A stretch of DNA of 52,077 bases, taken from positions 1 through 52,077 of the forward strand of contig JAHDNZ010000075.1 of the NCBI GenBank assembly GCA_018435125.1. Reading direction: 5' to 3'. How positions within the stretch are numbered: position 1 is the first letter of the stretch; every line of letters begins with the position of its first letter. Position numbers and translations under genes: made by a program. The DNA comes from Bacillota bacterium (lineage in GTDB: Bacteria; Bacillota; DTU065). The notes beneath the pieces are model-generated. The model worked only from the letters and a program-made list of their open reading frames with translations, did no database searches and had not been told where the DNA came from. Positions 1 to 7,715 of the stretch are shown piece by piece.

Positions 1-156
1 TATTCCTAGCCTGCATTTATTAAATGCAGTTCATTAACGAGGTTGAAACATTTCTTAAATGTTTCCCTGTTTAACTAACATCTGTCTTACAGTATCTCCG
101 AAGAGAGATACTGTCGCTTTGTTCAGTTTTCAAGGTTCTTTCTTTTTAAGAGCAAC
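1..156 (-). other. Leader of an rRNA operon, running off the left edge
   Basis: Read on the minus strand, this stretch follows a strong promoter and contains an 'accttgaaaactgaac' segment typical of Firmicutes rRNA leaders and spacers. Three perfect hairpins lie in a row: arms 89-98/105-114 (10 bp), 45-53/57-65 (9 bp) and 11-18/22-29 (8 bp). None is followed by a T-run in the direction of transcription, so they are not ordinary terminators. The 16S gene itself is not in the window, so the rRNA assignment is inferred from the promoter and the leader motif. A tRNA or other stable-RNA operon is the alternative. Confidence 0.6.
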
Positions 157-163
157 GTATTTA

Positions 164-192
164 ATAATATAAATAAATAAAGCTCTTGTCAA
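164..192 (-). promoter_or_regulatory. Strong sigma-A promoter driving the leftward rRNA leader
   Basis: On the minus strand TTGACA (187-192) and TATTAT (164-169) are separated by exactly 17 nt. An A-rich tract lies just upstream of the -35 box, like an UP element. This is the best sigma-A promoter in the window, and no protein gene starts downstream within it, which fits a stable-RNA operon. It lies about 60 bp beyond the end of sdaAA. Confidence 0.8.
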
Positions 193-251
193 GTTTTTTT
201 CTGCCGCAACTTGCGGACAATTCTTATATTAGCATCAGAAACAACCCTTAG

Positions 252-1127
252 TCAAGCCTTTCTTAGAAAAATTTCTTTTGCTATTTTTTTGGCAGTCGGT
301 GTATTGGCTATACCACCTTTGGCTGTCTCTTTCAAACTATCCGGAAGTAGATCTCCCACCTCTTTCATAGCTTTAATAACTTCATCAGCAGGTATTGGAG
401 TTTTAAGTCCTGCTTTAACCATGGTAAAACAAGAAAGAGCATTTAATGAGCAAAGAACATTGCGGGTAACACAAGGTATTTCAACTAGTCCGGCCACAGG
501 ATCACAGACCAGGCCCAAAATGTTTTGGAGAGTCATCGCAACTACGTGATCTACAGCTAAAGGAGACATTTTCTCGGCTTCCAATTCTACTAAGGCAGCA
601 GCAGCCATGGCTGAAGCTGAACCACATTCAGCCTGACAACCCCCCTCTGCTCCGCTTATCGAAGCATTTTTTGCAATGATCACTCCCACAGCCCCTGCGG
701 TAAAGAAAGCATCTACTAAGCGATGGGTATAGTTATATTCGTCGGCATAGGTTAATAACACAGCCGGCAAGATACCACAAGAACCTGCAGTTGGTGCTGC
801 TACTATTCTGCCCATACACGCATTGACCTCAGCCACGGCTAAAGCTCTGGCGATAACTTTGGCATAAAGGGAGTCATCATTTTTAAGGCGCCATTTCTCA
901 TAGGTATATGCTTTACCATCAGTTAGCAAAGATGGAGATTCTTGTTTTTTACTAAGACCTTTTTTGATAGCTTGTCGCATAACATCAATTCGTTCTTGCA
1001 TTTGTTGTCTTAAACTTAAAATGTCAAGACCCAGGGCTTGGCTTTCACTTTGCATAACCACATCAGCAATGGAAACATTATTTGTTATCGCTTCCTGAAT
1101 TAGAGCCGTTATTGAGGTAAAACCCAA
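252..1127 (-). CDS. sdaAA: L-serine dehydratase, iron-sulfur type, alpha subunit
   Basis: Catalytic subunit of the oxygen-sensitive [4Fe-4S] L-serine ammonia-lyase (L-serine to pyruvate plus ammonia). The family's conserved segments are visible: the glycine-rich PTAGSCGILPAVL, then GGCQAECGSASAM, then CDPVAGLVEIPC; cysteines in the last two plausibly hold the cluster. Length (about 290 residues) is normal for a separate alpha subunit. The open frame reaches a GTG at 1136, but the AGGAGG at 1135-1140 overlaps it, so the TTG at 1125-1127, 8 nt downstream of that site, is the likely start. The gene sits 12 bp after sdaAB and is surely co-transcribed. No clear terminator is seen before the rRNA promoter. 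Confidence 0.93.
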   Translation of the reverse strand: MGFTSITALIQEAITNNVSIADVVMQSESQALGLDILSLRQQMQERIDVMRQAIKKGLSKKQESPSLLTDGKAYTYEKWRLKNDDSLYAKVIARALAVAEVNACMGRIVAAPTAGSCGILPAVLLTYADEYNYTHRLVDAFFTAGAVGVIIAKNASISGAEGGCQAECGSASAMAAAALVELEAEKMSPLAVDHVVAMTLQNILGLVCDPVAGLVEIPCVTRNVLCSLNALSCFTMVKAGLKTPIPADEVIKAMKEVGDLLPDSLKETAKGGIANTPTAKKIAKEIFLRKA

Positions 1128-1139
1128 TCCCAACACCTC

Positions 1140-1817
1140 CTAGAGACTTATCTTATCGACAAAACGTACCCAGTTGATATCCTCTTTGGCTAAAATCTCG
1201 TCCTGAGCTGCTTTGGGAACTTGTTGATCGGTTTCAATGATCATCAGTGCTTTTTTGCCTTTGGAAAGTCTATAAACCTTCATATAAGCGATATTAATAT
1301 CAAAATTGGCCAAAACTTTGGAGACTGCCTGTATTATACCTGGTCTATCTTTATGAACCGTAAGGAGTGCCGGATAGTCACCTGAAAGATTAACAGGAAA
1401 ATCATTGATTTTATCAACTACAACAGCTCCCCCTCCTAAAGAAGCTCCTCTAACTGTAATAGTTCCATTTTGACCGGTTAATTCAAAGACCACTGTGTTG
1501 GGGTGAGCTGATTTCTCTAATTCCAAATCGTAAAAGTCGACATCCATGTCATCTGTAAGCGAAAGCGAATGAGGAATTCTTTCATCATCAGGTAAAAAAC
1601 CTAATAATCCTGCCACAACAGCTTTATCTGTACCATGCCCTTTACCTGTATCACGAAAAGAGCCATGGAAACCGATACGAGCTTTTAGGGGTTTTTCGCC
1701 TAAAATACTGCGAGCTAATTTACCTAGTCTTACAGCTCCTGCCGTATGAGAGCTTGAAGGGCCAATCATTATGGGACCTATAATATCAAATACAGTTATC
1801 TCGCTATCCCTTGGCAA
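1140..1817 (-). CDS. sdaAB: L-serine dehydratase, iron-sulfur type, beta subunit
   Basis: Partner subunit of SdaAA. The N-terminal part has the family segment FDIIGPIMIGPSSSHTAGAVRLG. The C-terminal third, from about residue 148 (LTVHKDRPGIIQAVSKVLANFDINIAYMKV), is an ACT domain, which in this family is linked to serine binding or allosteric control. It starts at a TTG (1815-1817) with an AAGGAG about 9 nt upstream; the frame has no better ATG. It is first in a two-gene operon with sdaAA. The upstream 200 bp carry no recognisable regulatory RNA. Confidence 0.93.
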   Translation of the reverse strand: MPRDSEITVFDIIGPIMIGPSSSHTAGAVRLGKLARSILGEKPLKARIGFHGSFRDTGKGHGTDKAVVAGLLGFLPDDERIPHSLSLTDDMDVDFYDLELEKSAHPNTVVFELTGQNGTITVRGASLGGGAVVVDKINDFPVNLSGDYPALLTVHKDRPGIIQAVSKVLANFDINIAYMKVYRLSKGKKALMIIETDQQVPKAAQDEILAKEDINWVRFVDKISL

Positions 1818-2023
1818 AGTCTTTCTCTCCTTTCTATATTAAGTTTTATTTTATCCTTCTTCTTAAGCATATCTTTCCCTGCCAAGAAAAAAACTGAGTG
1901 TTTACCACCGAGTTAATTGCAAAGTAATATGTAATCCACTAACAAAAAAGATGCCCATTGATTTGCTTAAGTGCTACAATCTTTGTCATTTTTATAGTGC
2001 ACTCTAAAAAGTAATAAAAGCTG

Positions 2024-2059
2024 CCCCGCAGTAAAGCAATTATGTGCTTTACTGCGGGG
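2024..2059 (-). terminator. Long perfect hairpin, terminator-like on the minus strand
   Basis: CCCCGCAGTAAAGC (2024-2037) pairs perfectly with 2046-2059, and one more A-T pair closes a 6-nt loop (15 bp in all). On the minus strand it is followed by a T-rich tail (TTTT, TT, TTTTT within 20 nt), so it could stop leftward transcripts from the tRNA side before they reach sdaAB. It also lies immediately 5' of the candidate plus-strand structured RNA and could be its first stem. Confidence 0.6.
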
Positions 2060-2060
2060 T

Positions 2061-2737
2061 GATATGTTTATATGGAGGCCGATTATTGCATAGTAATACC
2101 AAAGTCCTTTTCTTCGCAATGAGATTGTTCATTCCGACTTCTCATAAGCCTATGTGCTGTTTGAAAAGTTCCAGCGCGTACAATCCTCACGTCGGTCAGC
2201 TTATTGATAATGAGCAGAAACCATCCTAGGAAACCATTGCGGATAGGGATGATTGGTGAGCAGATAAGCCGACATATGACAAGATCAACCAAGCGCCTCC
2301 GCTGCTTTGAAGAAATGATGATTCTCTTTGTCAAAACCATATGAGAGTAGCATGACACCCTAAAAGCCCATAAAAATAAACCCGGTGAAACGCTCAGTAG
2401 TGTTCTAAACCGCATAATGCGGAAACGGTGGCGGATATGTCAGTAGCATCAGTGTAATTAATTCCAGGATACAGGCTTACAACCTTCTGTTTTTATATAA
2501 GCCGTAACACGGTTCTGATGCCTCCTGCGAAAACGAAACCCCCGCCTTGCTGATGCTATTACCTAAACGAAAAGCACAACAAGGATCAACCTCCTGATCA
2601 CCTATTCCTCAGACCCGTCTAAGCCGTGGTTGACTGAGGATGGGATCATGAAGATAAAGGACCTATGAAGCACCTGAAATATTTGTCCCCGAACAAATAT
2701 AAACAGCGAAGAACCCGCTTAACAAGCGGGTTTTTTT
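2061..2737 (+). ncRNA. Candidate large structured noncoding RNA (OLE- or ROOL-like size)
   Basis: About 680 bp with no credible gene but many complementary segments. Seen directly: 2443-2452 pairs with 2550-2559 (nine Watson-Crick pairs plus G-U extensions that form only on the plus strand). Nested inside it are 2465-2469/2523-2527 and 2474-2479/2498-2503. Further hairpins: 2606-2612/2634-2640, 2584-2588/2595-2599, 2679-2686/2693-2700, 2411-2415/2419-2423 (approximate), and 2200-2206/2210-2216, whose U-G pair favours plus. In the 5' half, 2191-2204 can pair with 2264-2273 across a 4-nt bulge, and 2277-2283 with 2327-2333. The region ends in an intrinsic terminator that works on plus only. Known families of this size are OLE (anaerobic and extremophile Firmicutes), ROOL (often beside tRNAs) and GOLLD. 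I cannot assign it without a covariance search; the RNA nature is inference from structure. Confidence 0.6.
2712..2737 (+). terminator. Intrinsic terminator of the candidate ncRNA
   Basis: AACCCGCTT (2712-2720), loop AAC, AAGCGGGTT (2724-2732), then a T-run to 2737. In the minus direction the hairpin is followed by a mixed sequence, so it is a plus-strand terminator. Since no gene on the plus strand precedes it, it implies a noncoding plus transcript. Confidence 0.85.
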
Positions 2738-2766
2738 ACTGTCTTAATTTTTTTGTCAGATGATAA

Positions 2767-2843
<77 letters not shown>

Positions 2844-2844
2844 A

Positions 2845-2921
2845 TGGTCGGGGCGACAGGATTTGAACCTGCGACCCCCTGCTCCCAAGGCAGGTGCGCT
2901 ACCAAACTGCGCTACACCCCG
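2845..2921 (-). tRNA. tRNA-Pro (anticodon TGG)
   Basis: Minus-strand cloverleaf beginning CGGGGTGTAGCGCAG, anticodon loop CTTGGGA, T-arm GGTTCAAATCC, and encoded 3' CCA (2845-2847). It is first in a two-tRNA transcript with its own consensus promoter immediately upstream. Confidence 0.97.
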
Positions 2922-2931
2922 TACAAATGAT

Positions 2932-2960
2932 AGTATAGCTTATAGCCGTATTATGGTCAA
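2932..2960 (-). promoter_or_regulatory. Promoter of the tRNA-Pro/tRNA-Arg unit
   Basis: Minus strand: TTGACC (2955-2960), 17-nt spacer, TATACT (2932-2937), about 10 nt before the tRNA-Pro 5' end. The TGA inside the -35 box is the stop codon of the upstream phosphodiesterase gene, so promoter and coding end overlap. Confidence 0.8.
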
Positions 2961-3430
2961 GAGATTTTAAGGAGCTTGGCGGTAATATTTTTGGCCTCTA
3001 TTTCAATTAACCCACAGGAAGGCTTGGAATCACGCGGTCTAAAAGGGCTCCCCGGATTAAAAACCAGAACACCTCGATGATAGTTGCAATAGGGTTTATG
3101 GGTGTGGCCATAAACCACAATCTCCGCTTTTTGCTCTAAAGCCAAAGCTGCTAAACGTTCTTCTCTGTTTAACGGAGCTACCTGATAGCCATGAAGTAAT
3201 AATATTTTAATACCACTTATTTCCACAAGTTCAGTTTGAGGAAAAGTAACCCCATCGGTATTGCCGGCAACTGCCCATACCGGACAGTTAGCCAATTTCC
3301 CCAGTGCCAGAGCTTCATTTTTGCCATCCCCTGCATGTAGCAAGTAATCTATTTGTCCCCACAAATTGATGGCCTTGGCCGCAAAATAGAAATTGCCATG
3401 GGTATCACTTATTACGCCTATCTTTATCAT
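2957..3430 (-). CDS. YfcE/MJ0936-family metallophosphoesterase
   Basis: Small calcineurin-like phosphodiesterase of 157 residues, the usual size of the YfcE/MJ0936 family. All metal-binding motifs are present in order: SDTHGN near the N-terminus, HAGD, GNTD, LLHGY, GHTHKP and NPGSPFRPR. Family members hydrolyse phosphodiester bonds with Mn2+ or similar metals; the natural substrate is unknown. It is last in the murD-fumarase-rph-rdgB run but separated from rdgB by 157 bp. Pairing of yfcE-like genes with rph and rdgB is common in Firmicutes. No clear ribosome binding site precedes the ATG; an inverted-repeat region does. Confidence 0.88.
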   Translation of the reverse strand: MIKIGVISDTHGNFYFAAKAINLWGQIDYLLHAGDGKNEALALGKLANCPVWAVAGNTDGVTFPQTELVEISGIKILLLHGYQVAPLNREERLAALALEQKAEIVVYGHTHKPYCNYHRGVLVFNPGSPFRPRDSKPSCGLIEIEAKNITAKLLKIS

Positions 3431-3435
3431 AATGG

Positions 3436-3468
3436 GTCTGCTAAGAGTCTCTTAGCCAACTAGCAGAC
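3436..3468 (-). promoter_or_regulatory. Overlapping inverted repeats in front of the yfcE-like start codon
   Basis: GTCTGCTA (3436-3443) pairs with 3461-3468, while GCTAAGA (3440-3446) pairs with 3450-3456; the two stems share bases and exclude each other in part. They lie 6 to 38 nt upstream of the ATG where a ribosome binding site would be expected. Function unknown: possibly translational control or a weak terminator after rdgB. Confidence 0.4.
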
Positions 3469-3587
3469 TCACCCCCATTCATTGGCAGCTATTTGCAAAT
3501 CTCTAAAAATATAATACAGTTAATTTTACCTCATTAAAGTTAAATGACTCGGTTAAATTGCCACAGTGTTTTCTCTTTTTTAGCAGC

Positions 3588-4175
3588 TTATAAACTAATA
3601 AAGCCACTTAACTCTAATACAAGTTTTTCTAAGGCTTTGGCGCGGTGACTAATTTTATTTTTCTCCTCTAAGGAAAGCTCAGCCATAGTCTTACCCAACT
3701 CTGGAATATAAAAAAGTGGATCATAGCCAAAACCATGAATCCCTCTTGGTTCATTCAAAATAGTGCCATAAACTGTCCCTGTTACCACTAATGTTTTTTG
3801 CGGTCCCACTATAGCTAGGGCTGAAACAAATCTTGCTGCTTTTACATTCTGATCTTTTAACTCGCTTAAAAGCTTAGTGTTATTTGCACTATCTGTAGCC
3901 TTTTCTCCAGCATAACGGGCTGAAAAAACTCCGGGACGATTATTTAAAGCCAATACTTCTAAACCCGAATCATCGGCTAAAGAAATCAATCCGCTAGCTT
4001 TATAACCGGCTGTGGCTTTAATTAGAGCATTCCCTTGAAAAGTTAACGAGTTTTCAAGAGGTGGGTTAAAGTTGTTTAGATCTAAAAAACTTTTGTAGGA
4101 GGAGAACTTTGGACCAAGATAACTTTGAATCTCCTCTATTTTATGAGAATTGCTGGTACAGATTAAAAGTTCCAT
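3588..4175 (-). CDS. rdgB: XTP/dITP diphosphatase (HAM1/RdgB family)
   Basis: House-cleaning pyrophosphatase that removes non-canonical purine nucleotides (dITP, XTP) from the precursor pool. The N-terminal LLICTSNSHKIEEI replaces the usual ATGNxxKxxE stretch, and the catalytic LADDSGLEV and FSARYAGE segments follow. The region HGFGYDPLFYIPE and the C-terminal ISHRAKAL are typical. Length of 195 residues is normal. An AGGAGG lies 7 nt before the ATG. It follows rph by 17 bp and is almost certainly co-transcribed with it, an arrangement common in Firmicutes. Confidence 0.93.
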   Translation of the reverse strand: MELLICTSNSHKIEEIQSYLGPKFSSYKSFLDLNNFNPPLENSLTFQGNALIKATAGYKASGLISLADDSGLEVLALNNRPGVFSARYAGEKATDSANNTKLLSELKDQNVKAARFVSALAIVGPQKTLVVTGTVYGTILNEPRGIHGFGYDPLFYIPELGKTMAELSLEEKNKISHRAKALEKLVLELSGFISL

Positions 4176-4192
4176 TTCTAGCCTCCTAAATT

Positions 4193-4921
4193 CTAGAATT
4201 CTAGCACATTAGCTAAAGCCTCTTTTTGAGCGGCAAAGATTGTTTTGACACCTTTTTCAGATAGCTGTATCAGGCTTAAAAGCTCTGTTTTAGTAAAGGG
4301 TCTCGCCTCTCCCGTGCCTTGTATCTCTACAATTTCACCGGCAGAAGTCATTACTATGTTCATATCGACCATGGCGCGTGAGTCTTCTTCATAACATAGA
4401 TCTAAAATAGGTATGTTATCGACTATGCCCACACTTACTGCCCCTAGATAGTTTTTAACAGGTAATTGTTCTAATTTAAGCTCCTCTTTAAAGCGATCAA
4501 GCGCTAAAACTAAAGCCACAAAGGCACCGGAAATGGACGCTGTCCTAGTCCCACCATCGGCTTGAATTACATCACAGTCAAGCCAGATAGTCCTTTCGCC
4601 AAGAACAGACATATCTGTCACCGAACGCATACAGCGACCAATTAGCCTTTGAATCTCCTGGCTGCGTCCGCTGATCTTGCCTTTGGAGACATCTCTTGAA
4701 GTTCTGACAATAGTAGATCCCGGAATCATATCATATTCAGCTGTAAGCCAGCCTTGATTGGTACCTCTTAAAAAAGAAGGGGTTTTTTCTTCTAGCATAG
4801 CCGTACAAATAACCTTGGTATCTCCAAATTCTACCAAGGCCGAGCCATGTGGATTTTTTAGAAAATTAGGTGTTATTTTAACTAAACGCATTTGGTCATT
4901 ATTTCGGTTATCTATTCGCAA
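4193..4921 (-). CDS. rph: Ribonuclease PH
   Basis: Phosphorolytic 3'-5' exoribonuclease that trims tRNA 3' ends. Conserved parts: NPHGSALVEFGDTKVICTA, RSQEIQRLIGRCMRSV, WLDCDVIQADGGTRTASI and the C-terminal EIQGTGEARPFTK. The open frame extends to an ATG at 4936, but that ATG lies inside the GGGAGGT ribosome binding site. The TTG at 4919-4921, 6 nt after it, gives the family-typical N-terminus (M)RIDNRNNDQMR, so I start there. Downstream of the fumarase pair, upstream of rdgB. Confidence 0.93.
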   Translation of the reverse strand: MRIDNRNNDQMRLVKITPNFLKNPHGSALVEFGDTKVICTAMLEEKTPSFLRGTNQGWLTAEYDMIPGSTIVRTSRDVSKGKISGRSQEIQRLIGRCMRSVTDMSVLGERTIWLDCDVIQADGGTRTASISGAFVALVLALDRFKEELKLEQLPVKNYLGAVSVGIVDNIPILDLCYEEDSRAMVDMNIVMTSAGEIVEIQGTGEARPFTKTELLSLIQLSEKGVKTIFAAQKEALANVLEF

Positions 4922-4944
4922 AACAATACCTCCCATATATAAAG

Positions 4945-5448
4945 TTAATTTTGAAAAATGGAATTTCCCTTGATATCGATAGCCACCAGAACCGGTAAAT
5001 CTTTGATTATCAGTTTATGAACTGCCTCCGAACCTAAATCAGGATAGGCTACTACCTGAATCTCTTTTACTTTGCTGGCAATATAAGTTCCTGCCCCGCC
5101 GGCTGTAACCAGATAAACCGCTTTATATACCTTAATGGCCTCTTTTACGGCTTGATTTCTTTGGCCTTTGCCCAGCATAACCTTTAGTCCCTCTTTCAAT
5201 AAAAAAGGTGTGAAAGGATCCATCCTGCTGCTGGTAGTAGGCCCGATCGGACCACTTATCTTTGTTGGTTTTGCCGGACAGGGCCCGGCATAATATATAG
5301 CTTGGCCTTTTAATGAAAAAGGAACGCCATCTTGAAGCATTCTTTGATGGGCTTGATCTCTGGCTGTATATATTATGCCACTTAAGTTTAGCCACTCACC
5401 AGCTTCAAGATCCGTGACATCGCTAGTAGGCAAAAGAAGGTCTTTCAT
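4945..5448 (-). CDS. Fumarate hydratase, class I (Fe-S), beta subunit
   Basis: Second half of the heteromeric oxygen-sensitive fumarase/tartrate dehydratase family, catalysing fumarate to malate. Motifs include LSGIIYTARDQAHQRM, IYYAGPCPAKPTKISGPIGPTTSSRMD and the C-terminal VTAGGAGTYIASKVK. The frame runs back to an upstream ATG at 5481, but an AGGAGG 7 nt before the ATG at 5448 fixes the start there. That start overlaps the alpha-subunit stop as ATGA, so translation is coupled. Length (167 residues) is slightly short of the usual 180. Confidence 0.92.
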   Translation of the reverse strand: MKDLLLPTSDVTDLEAGEWLNLSGIIYTARDQAHQRMLQDGVPFSLKGQAIYYAGPCPAKPTKISGPIGPTTSSRMDPFTPFLLKEGLKVMLGKGQRNQAVKEAIKVYKAVYLVTAGGAGTYIASKVKEIQVVAYPDLGSEAVHKLIIKDLPVLVAIDIKGNSIFQN

Positions 5449-6287
5449 AGCCAGACCTCCTGGTGACGACTTACATGGCAATTGAGGTTAACTGCAACCG
5501 GAAGACCGGCAATGTGGGTCGGAAAAACTTCAATATGACATGCAAGGGCTGTAATTGTACCCGATATACCCTGAGTCCCGATCCCGGTCTTATTTACTGC
5601 TAAAAGGAGATTTTCTTCTTTCTCTGCCCAAAAAGGATCGGGGTGTTTGGAGAGCACTTCTCTTAGCAACGCTTCTTTGGCAAGCAGAGCAGCCTTTTCC
5701 ATTGTCCCGCCAATTCCAACACCTAAAATGACCGGTGGGCAAGCATTAGCGCCGGCTTTTTTCACCATATCCACGATGTAAGTTTCAATTTCTCCCCAGG
5801 TTGCTGTGGGATTAAACATTTTTAGGCTACCCATATTTTCACTGCCAAAACCTTTGGGTATTACCGTTATCTTAACTTTCTCCCCAGGAATAATCCGAGT
5901 GTGAATAACTGCCGGCGTATTATCGAGAGTATTCTCTCGCCTTAGGGGATCTTTGACTATACTTTTTCGAAAATACCCCTCTTGATAGGCCTCTTTAACA
6001 CCTTCGTTAACAGCCTCTTCTAAGCTGGCATTTCTAAGAATAACTTCGCTCCCCCAATCGATAAATACCACTGCCATACCGGTATCCTGGCAGATAGGTG
6101 TCTGGTTTTTCTCGGCTAGCTTATAATTTTCTATAATAATAGATAGCATCTTTTGGGCGTTTGGGTTTTTCTCTTGGGCCTTTGCTGCTTGTAAAGCTTT
6201 TTTTACATCTCTACCCAGATTAATATTAGCGTTAAAAAACAGCTTGGCCACCGCTTTTTTTATTTCTTCTTTAGTTATTTCACGCAT
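5445..6287 (-). CDS. Fumarate hydratase, class I (Fe-S), alpha subunit
   Basis: Iron-sulfur-binding half of the two-subunit fumarase. Conserved features: PICQDTGMAVVFIDWG (first cluster cysteine), a metal-site region GSENMGSLKMFNP, GANACPPVILGVGIGGT and a final cysteine in ALACHIEVFPTHIA. The first ATG with a good ribosome site (AAAGGTG, 6 nt upstream) is at 6287; a GTG three codons earlier overlaps that site. It begins 14 bp after murD. The two-gene form is typical of anaerobes, which use it in reductive or oxidative C4-acid metabolism. Confidence 0.93.
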   Translation of the reverse strand: MREITKEEIKKAVAKLFFNANINLGRDVKKALQAAKAQEKNPNAQKMLSIIIENYKLAEKNQTPICQDTGMAVVFIDWGSEVILRNASLEEAVNEGVKEAYQEGYFRKSIVKDPLRRENTLDNTPAVIHTRIIPGEKVKITVIPKGFGSENMGSLKMFNPTATWGEIETYIVDMVKKAGANACPPVILGVGIGGTMEKAALLAKEALLREVLSKHPDPFWAEKEENLLLAVNKTGIGTQGISGTITALACHIEVFPTHIAGLPVAVNLNCHVSRHQEVWL

Positions 6288-6301
6288 GTTTAACACCTTT
6301 T

Positions 6302-7675
6302 CTAAAGATTTGCTTCTTTAGCTTTATGCAACACTGCTTTTTTAAACTCTCGGCCACGTTCAATGTAACTTGAAAACATATCAAAGCTGGCACACGCTGG
6401 TGATAAAAGAACACAATCTCCATTTTCGGCTAAGGCACTAGCTTTATCTACTGCAGCTTGTAAGGAATCTGTACGATAAAAAGGTACTAAACCTTTAAGC
6501 ATTGCTTCGATTTTATCGGCCGTAGCTCCCAAGGTAACTACAGCTTTGGGTTTTTTTATGATCACTGCTTCTTTTAATTCTGTAAAAGGAATCTTTTTAT
6601 CATAGCCTCCGGCTATTAATATCACTGGCTCTCTGAAAGATAAAAGACCGGCTTTAGCTCTGGCTGGAGAAGTGGCAATCGAGTCGTTATAGTAGCGTAC
6701 CCCTAAAATTGTTGCCACATATTCCAAGCGATGTTCTACTCCCGTAAAATCATGAATAGCTTCGGCTATAGCCATGATTTTTGCTCCGGCTAAATAAGCC
6801 ACTAAGGTAGCTGCCAAAACATTCTCGCGGTTATGCATTCCCAAGAGTCTAATCGCCTCTATGGGACAGACTTTTTGTTCTTCTTTTACACGTAAATAAA
6901 TCCAGCCATCTTTAATAAAGGCGCCTTCTAGGTTTTCGGGCAGCGGTTCTTTGCTAAAGAGGTAACTATTACCTTTTACCTCTTTATAAAAATCATGAGT
7001 AATCGGATCCTCAGCATTAAAGACTGCTATATCGGTGCTGTTTTGATAGCGATAGATCTGCTTTTTAGCCATAATATACTCTGACATATCCTTATGAACA
7101 TCTAGATGATTAGGGGTAATGTTAGTAAGCAGCGCAATCTCAGGCGAGATACTCATATCCTGAAGCTGGAAACTGGATAGTTCCAGGACAACTTTAGTTT
7201 TAGGTGTCATCTCTTTTAAATCATCTAACAATACCCGACCGATATTCCCACCCACGCGGGTGGGAAAACCTGATCGAGAGAGCATCTCACCTACAAGAGT
7301 AGTGGTGGTGGTTTTACCTGAACTGCCTGTAATGCCAATAATTGTAGCTGGGCAGAGGTTAAAAAACAGTTCCATCTGGCTGGAAAAGCAAACACCCTTT
7401 TTACGTGCGGCTACAAGCTCATCAAGGTTTCTTGGGATTCCCGGTGACAGAAAAACCATATCATATTGCTCTAGATCGTCTAGGTAGCCGGTTCCAAGCT
7501 GCAATTCAATACCGAGATTTACCAGTTCACTAAAGCGCTCTCCCATTTTTTCCGAATTTTTAATATCTCGTCCGGAAATTCTGGCGCCGGCATTTTTAAG
7601 ATATTTTATTAAAGGTAGATTTTCTATAGCCAGACCAACTACAGCGATGTTTTTCCCTGCAAAATCCAGATCCAT
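6302..7675 (-). CDS. murD: UDP-N-acetylmuramoyl-L-alanine:D-glutamate ligase
   Basis: Cytoplasmic peptidoglycan precursor ligase that adds D-glutamate to UDP-MurNAc-Ala. N-terminal Rossmann-like domain (KNIAVVGLAIENLPLIKYL), central ATPase with P-loop GITGSSGKTTTTTL (about residue 115), then LTNITPNHLDVHKDMSEYIMAK and HNRENVLAA, and a C-terminal ligase domain with HRLEYV, YNDSIATSPA and ACASFDMFSSY. Length 457 is normal. AGGAGG precedes the ATG by 8 nt. It is not in a dcw division cluster here but heads the fumarase-rph-rdgB run. Confidence 0.95.
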   Translation of the reverse strand: MDLDFAGKNIAVVGLAIENLPLIKYLKNAGARISGRDIKNSEKMGERFSELVNLGIELQLGTGYLDDLEQYDMVFLSPGIPRNLDELVAARKKGVCFSSQMELFFNLCPATIIGITGSSGKTTTTTLVGEMLSRSGFPTRVGGNIGRVLLDDLKEMTPKTKVVLELSSFQLQDMSISPEIALLTNITPNHLDVHKDMSEYIMAKKQIYRYQNSTDIAVFNAEDPITHDFYKEVKGNSYLFSKEPLPENLEGAFIKDGWIYLRVKEEQKVCPIEAIRLLGMHNRENVLAATLVAYLAGAKIMAIAEAIHDFTGVEHRLEYVATILGVRYYNDSIATSPARAKAGLLSFREPVILIAGGYDKKIPFTELKEAVIIKKPKAVVTLGATADKIEAMLKGLVPFYRTDSLQAAVDKASALAENGDCVLLSPACASFDMFSSYIERGREFKKAVLHKAKEANL

Positions 7676-7715
7676 TTTATGGCCTCCTGCATATGAACTT
7701 TAGTTTTTTCATAAC

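Noticed and set aside
211-549. Plus-strand open frame antisense to sdaAA
   Set aside because: The minus frame is a clear SdaAA; this is its shadow.
2083-2415. 110-codon minus-strand open frame inside the candidate RNA
   Set aside because: No ribosome site, odd composition rich in Arg, Ile and Cys, no family resemblance, and it crosses several conserved-looking stems; better explained as chance within a structured RNA.
3436-3480. T-box or other known riboswitch before the yfcE-like gene
   Set aside because: No T-box bulge consensus and the region is too short for known aptamers.
5132-5395. Minus-strand frame in another register inside the fumarase beta gene
   Set aside because: Lys/Arg/Ser-rich translation without family match, fully within a conserved gene.
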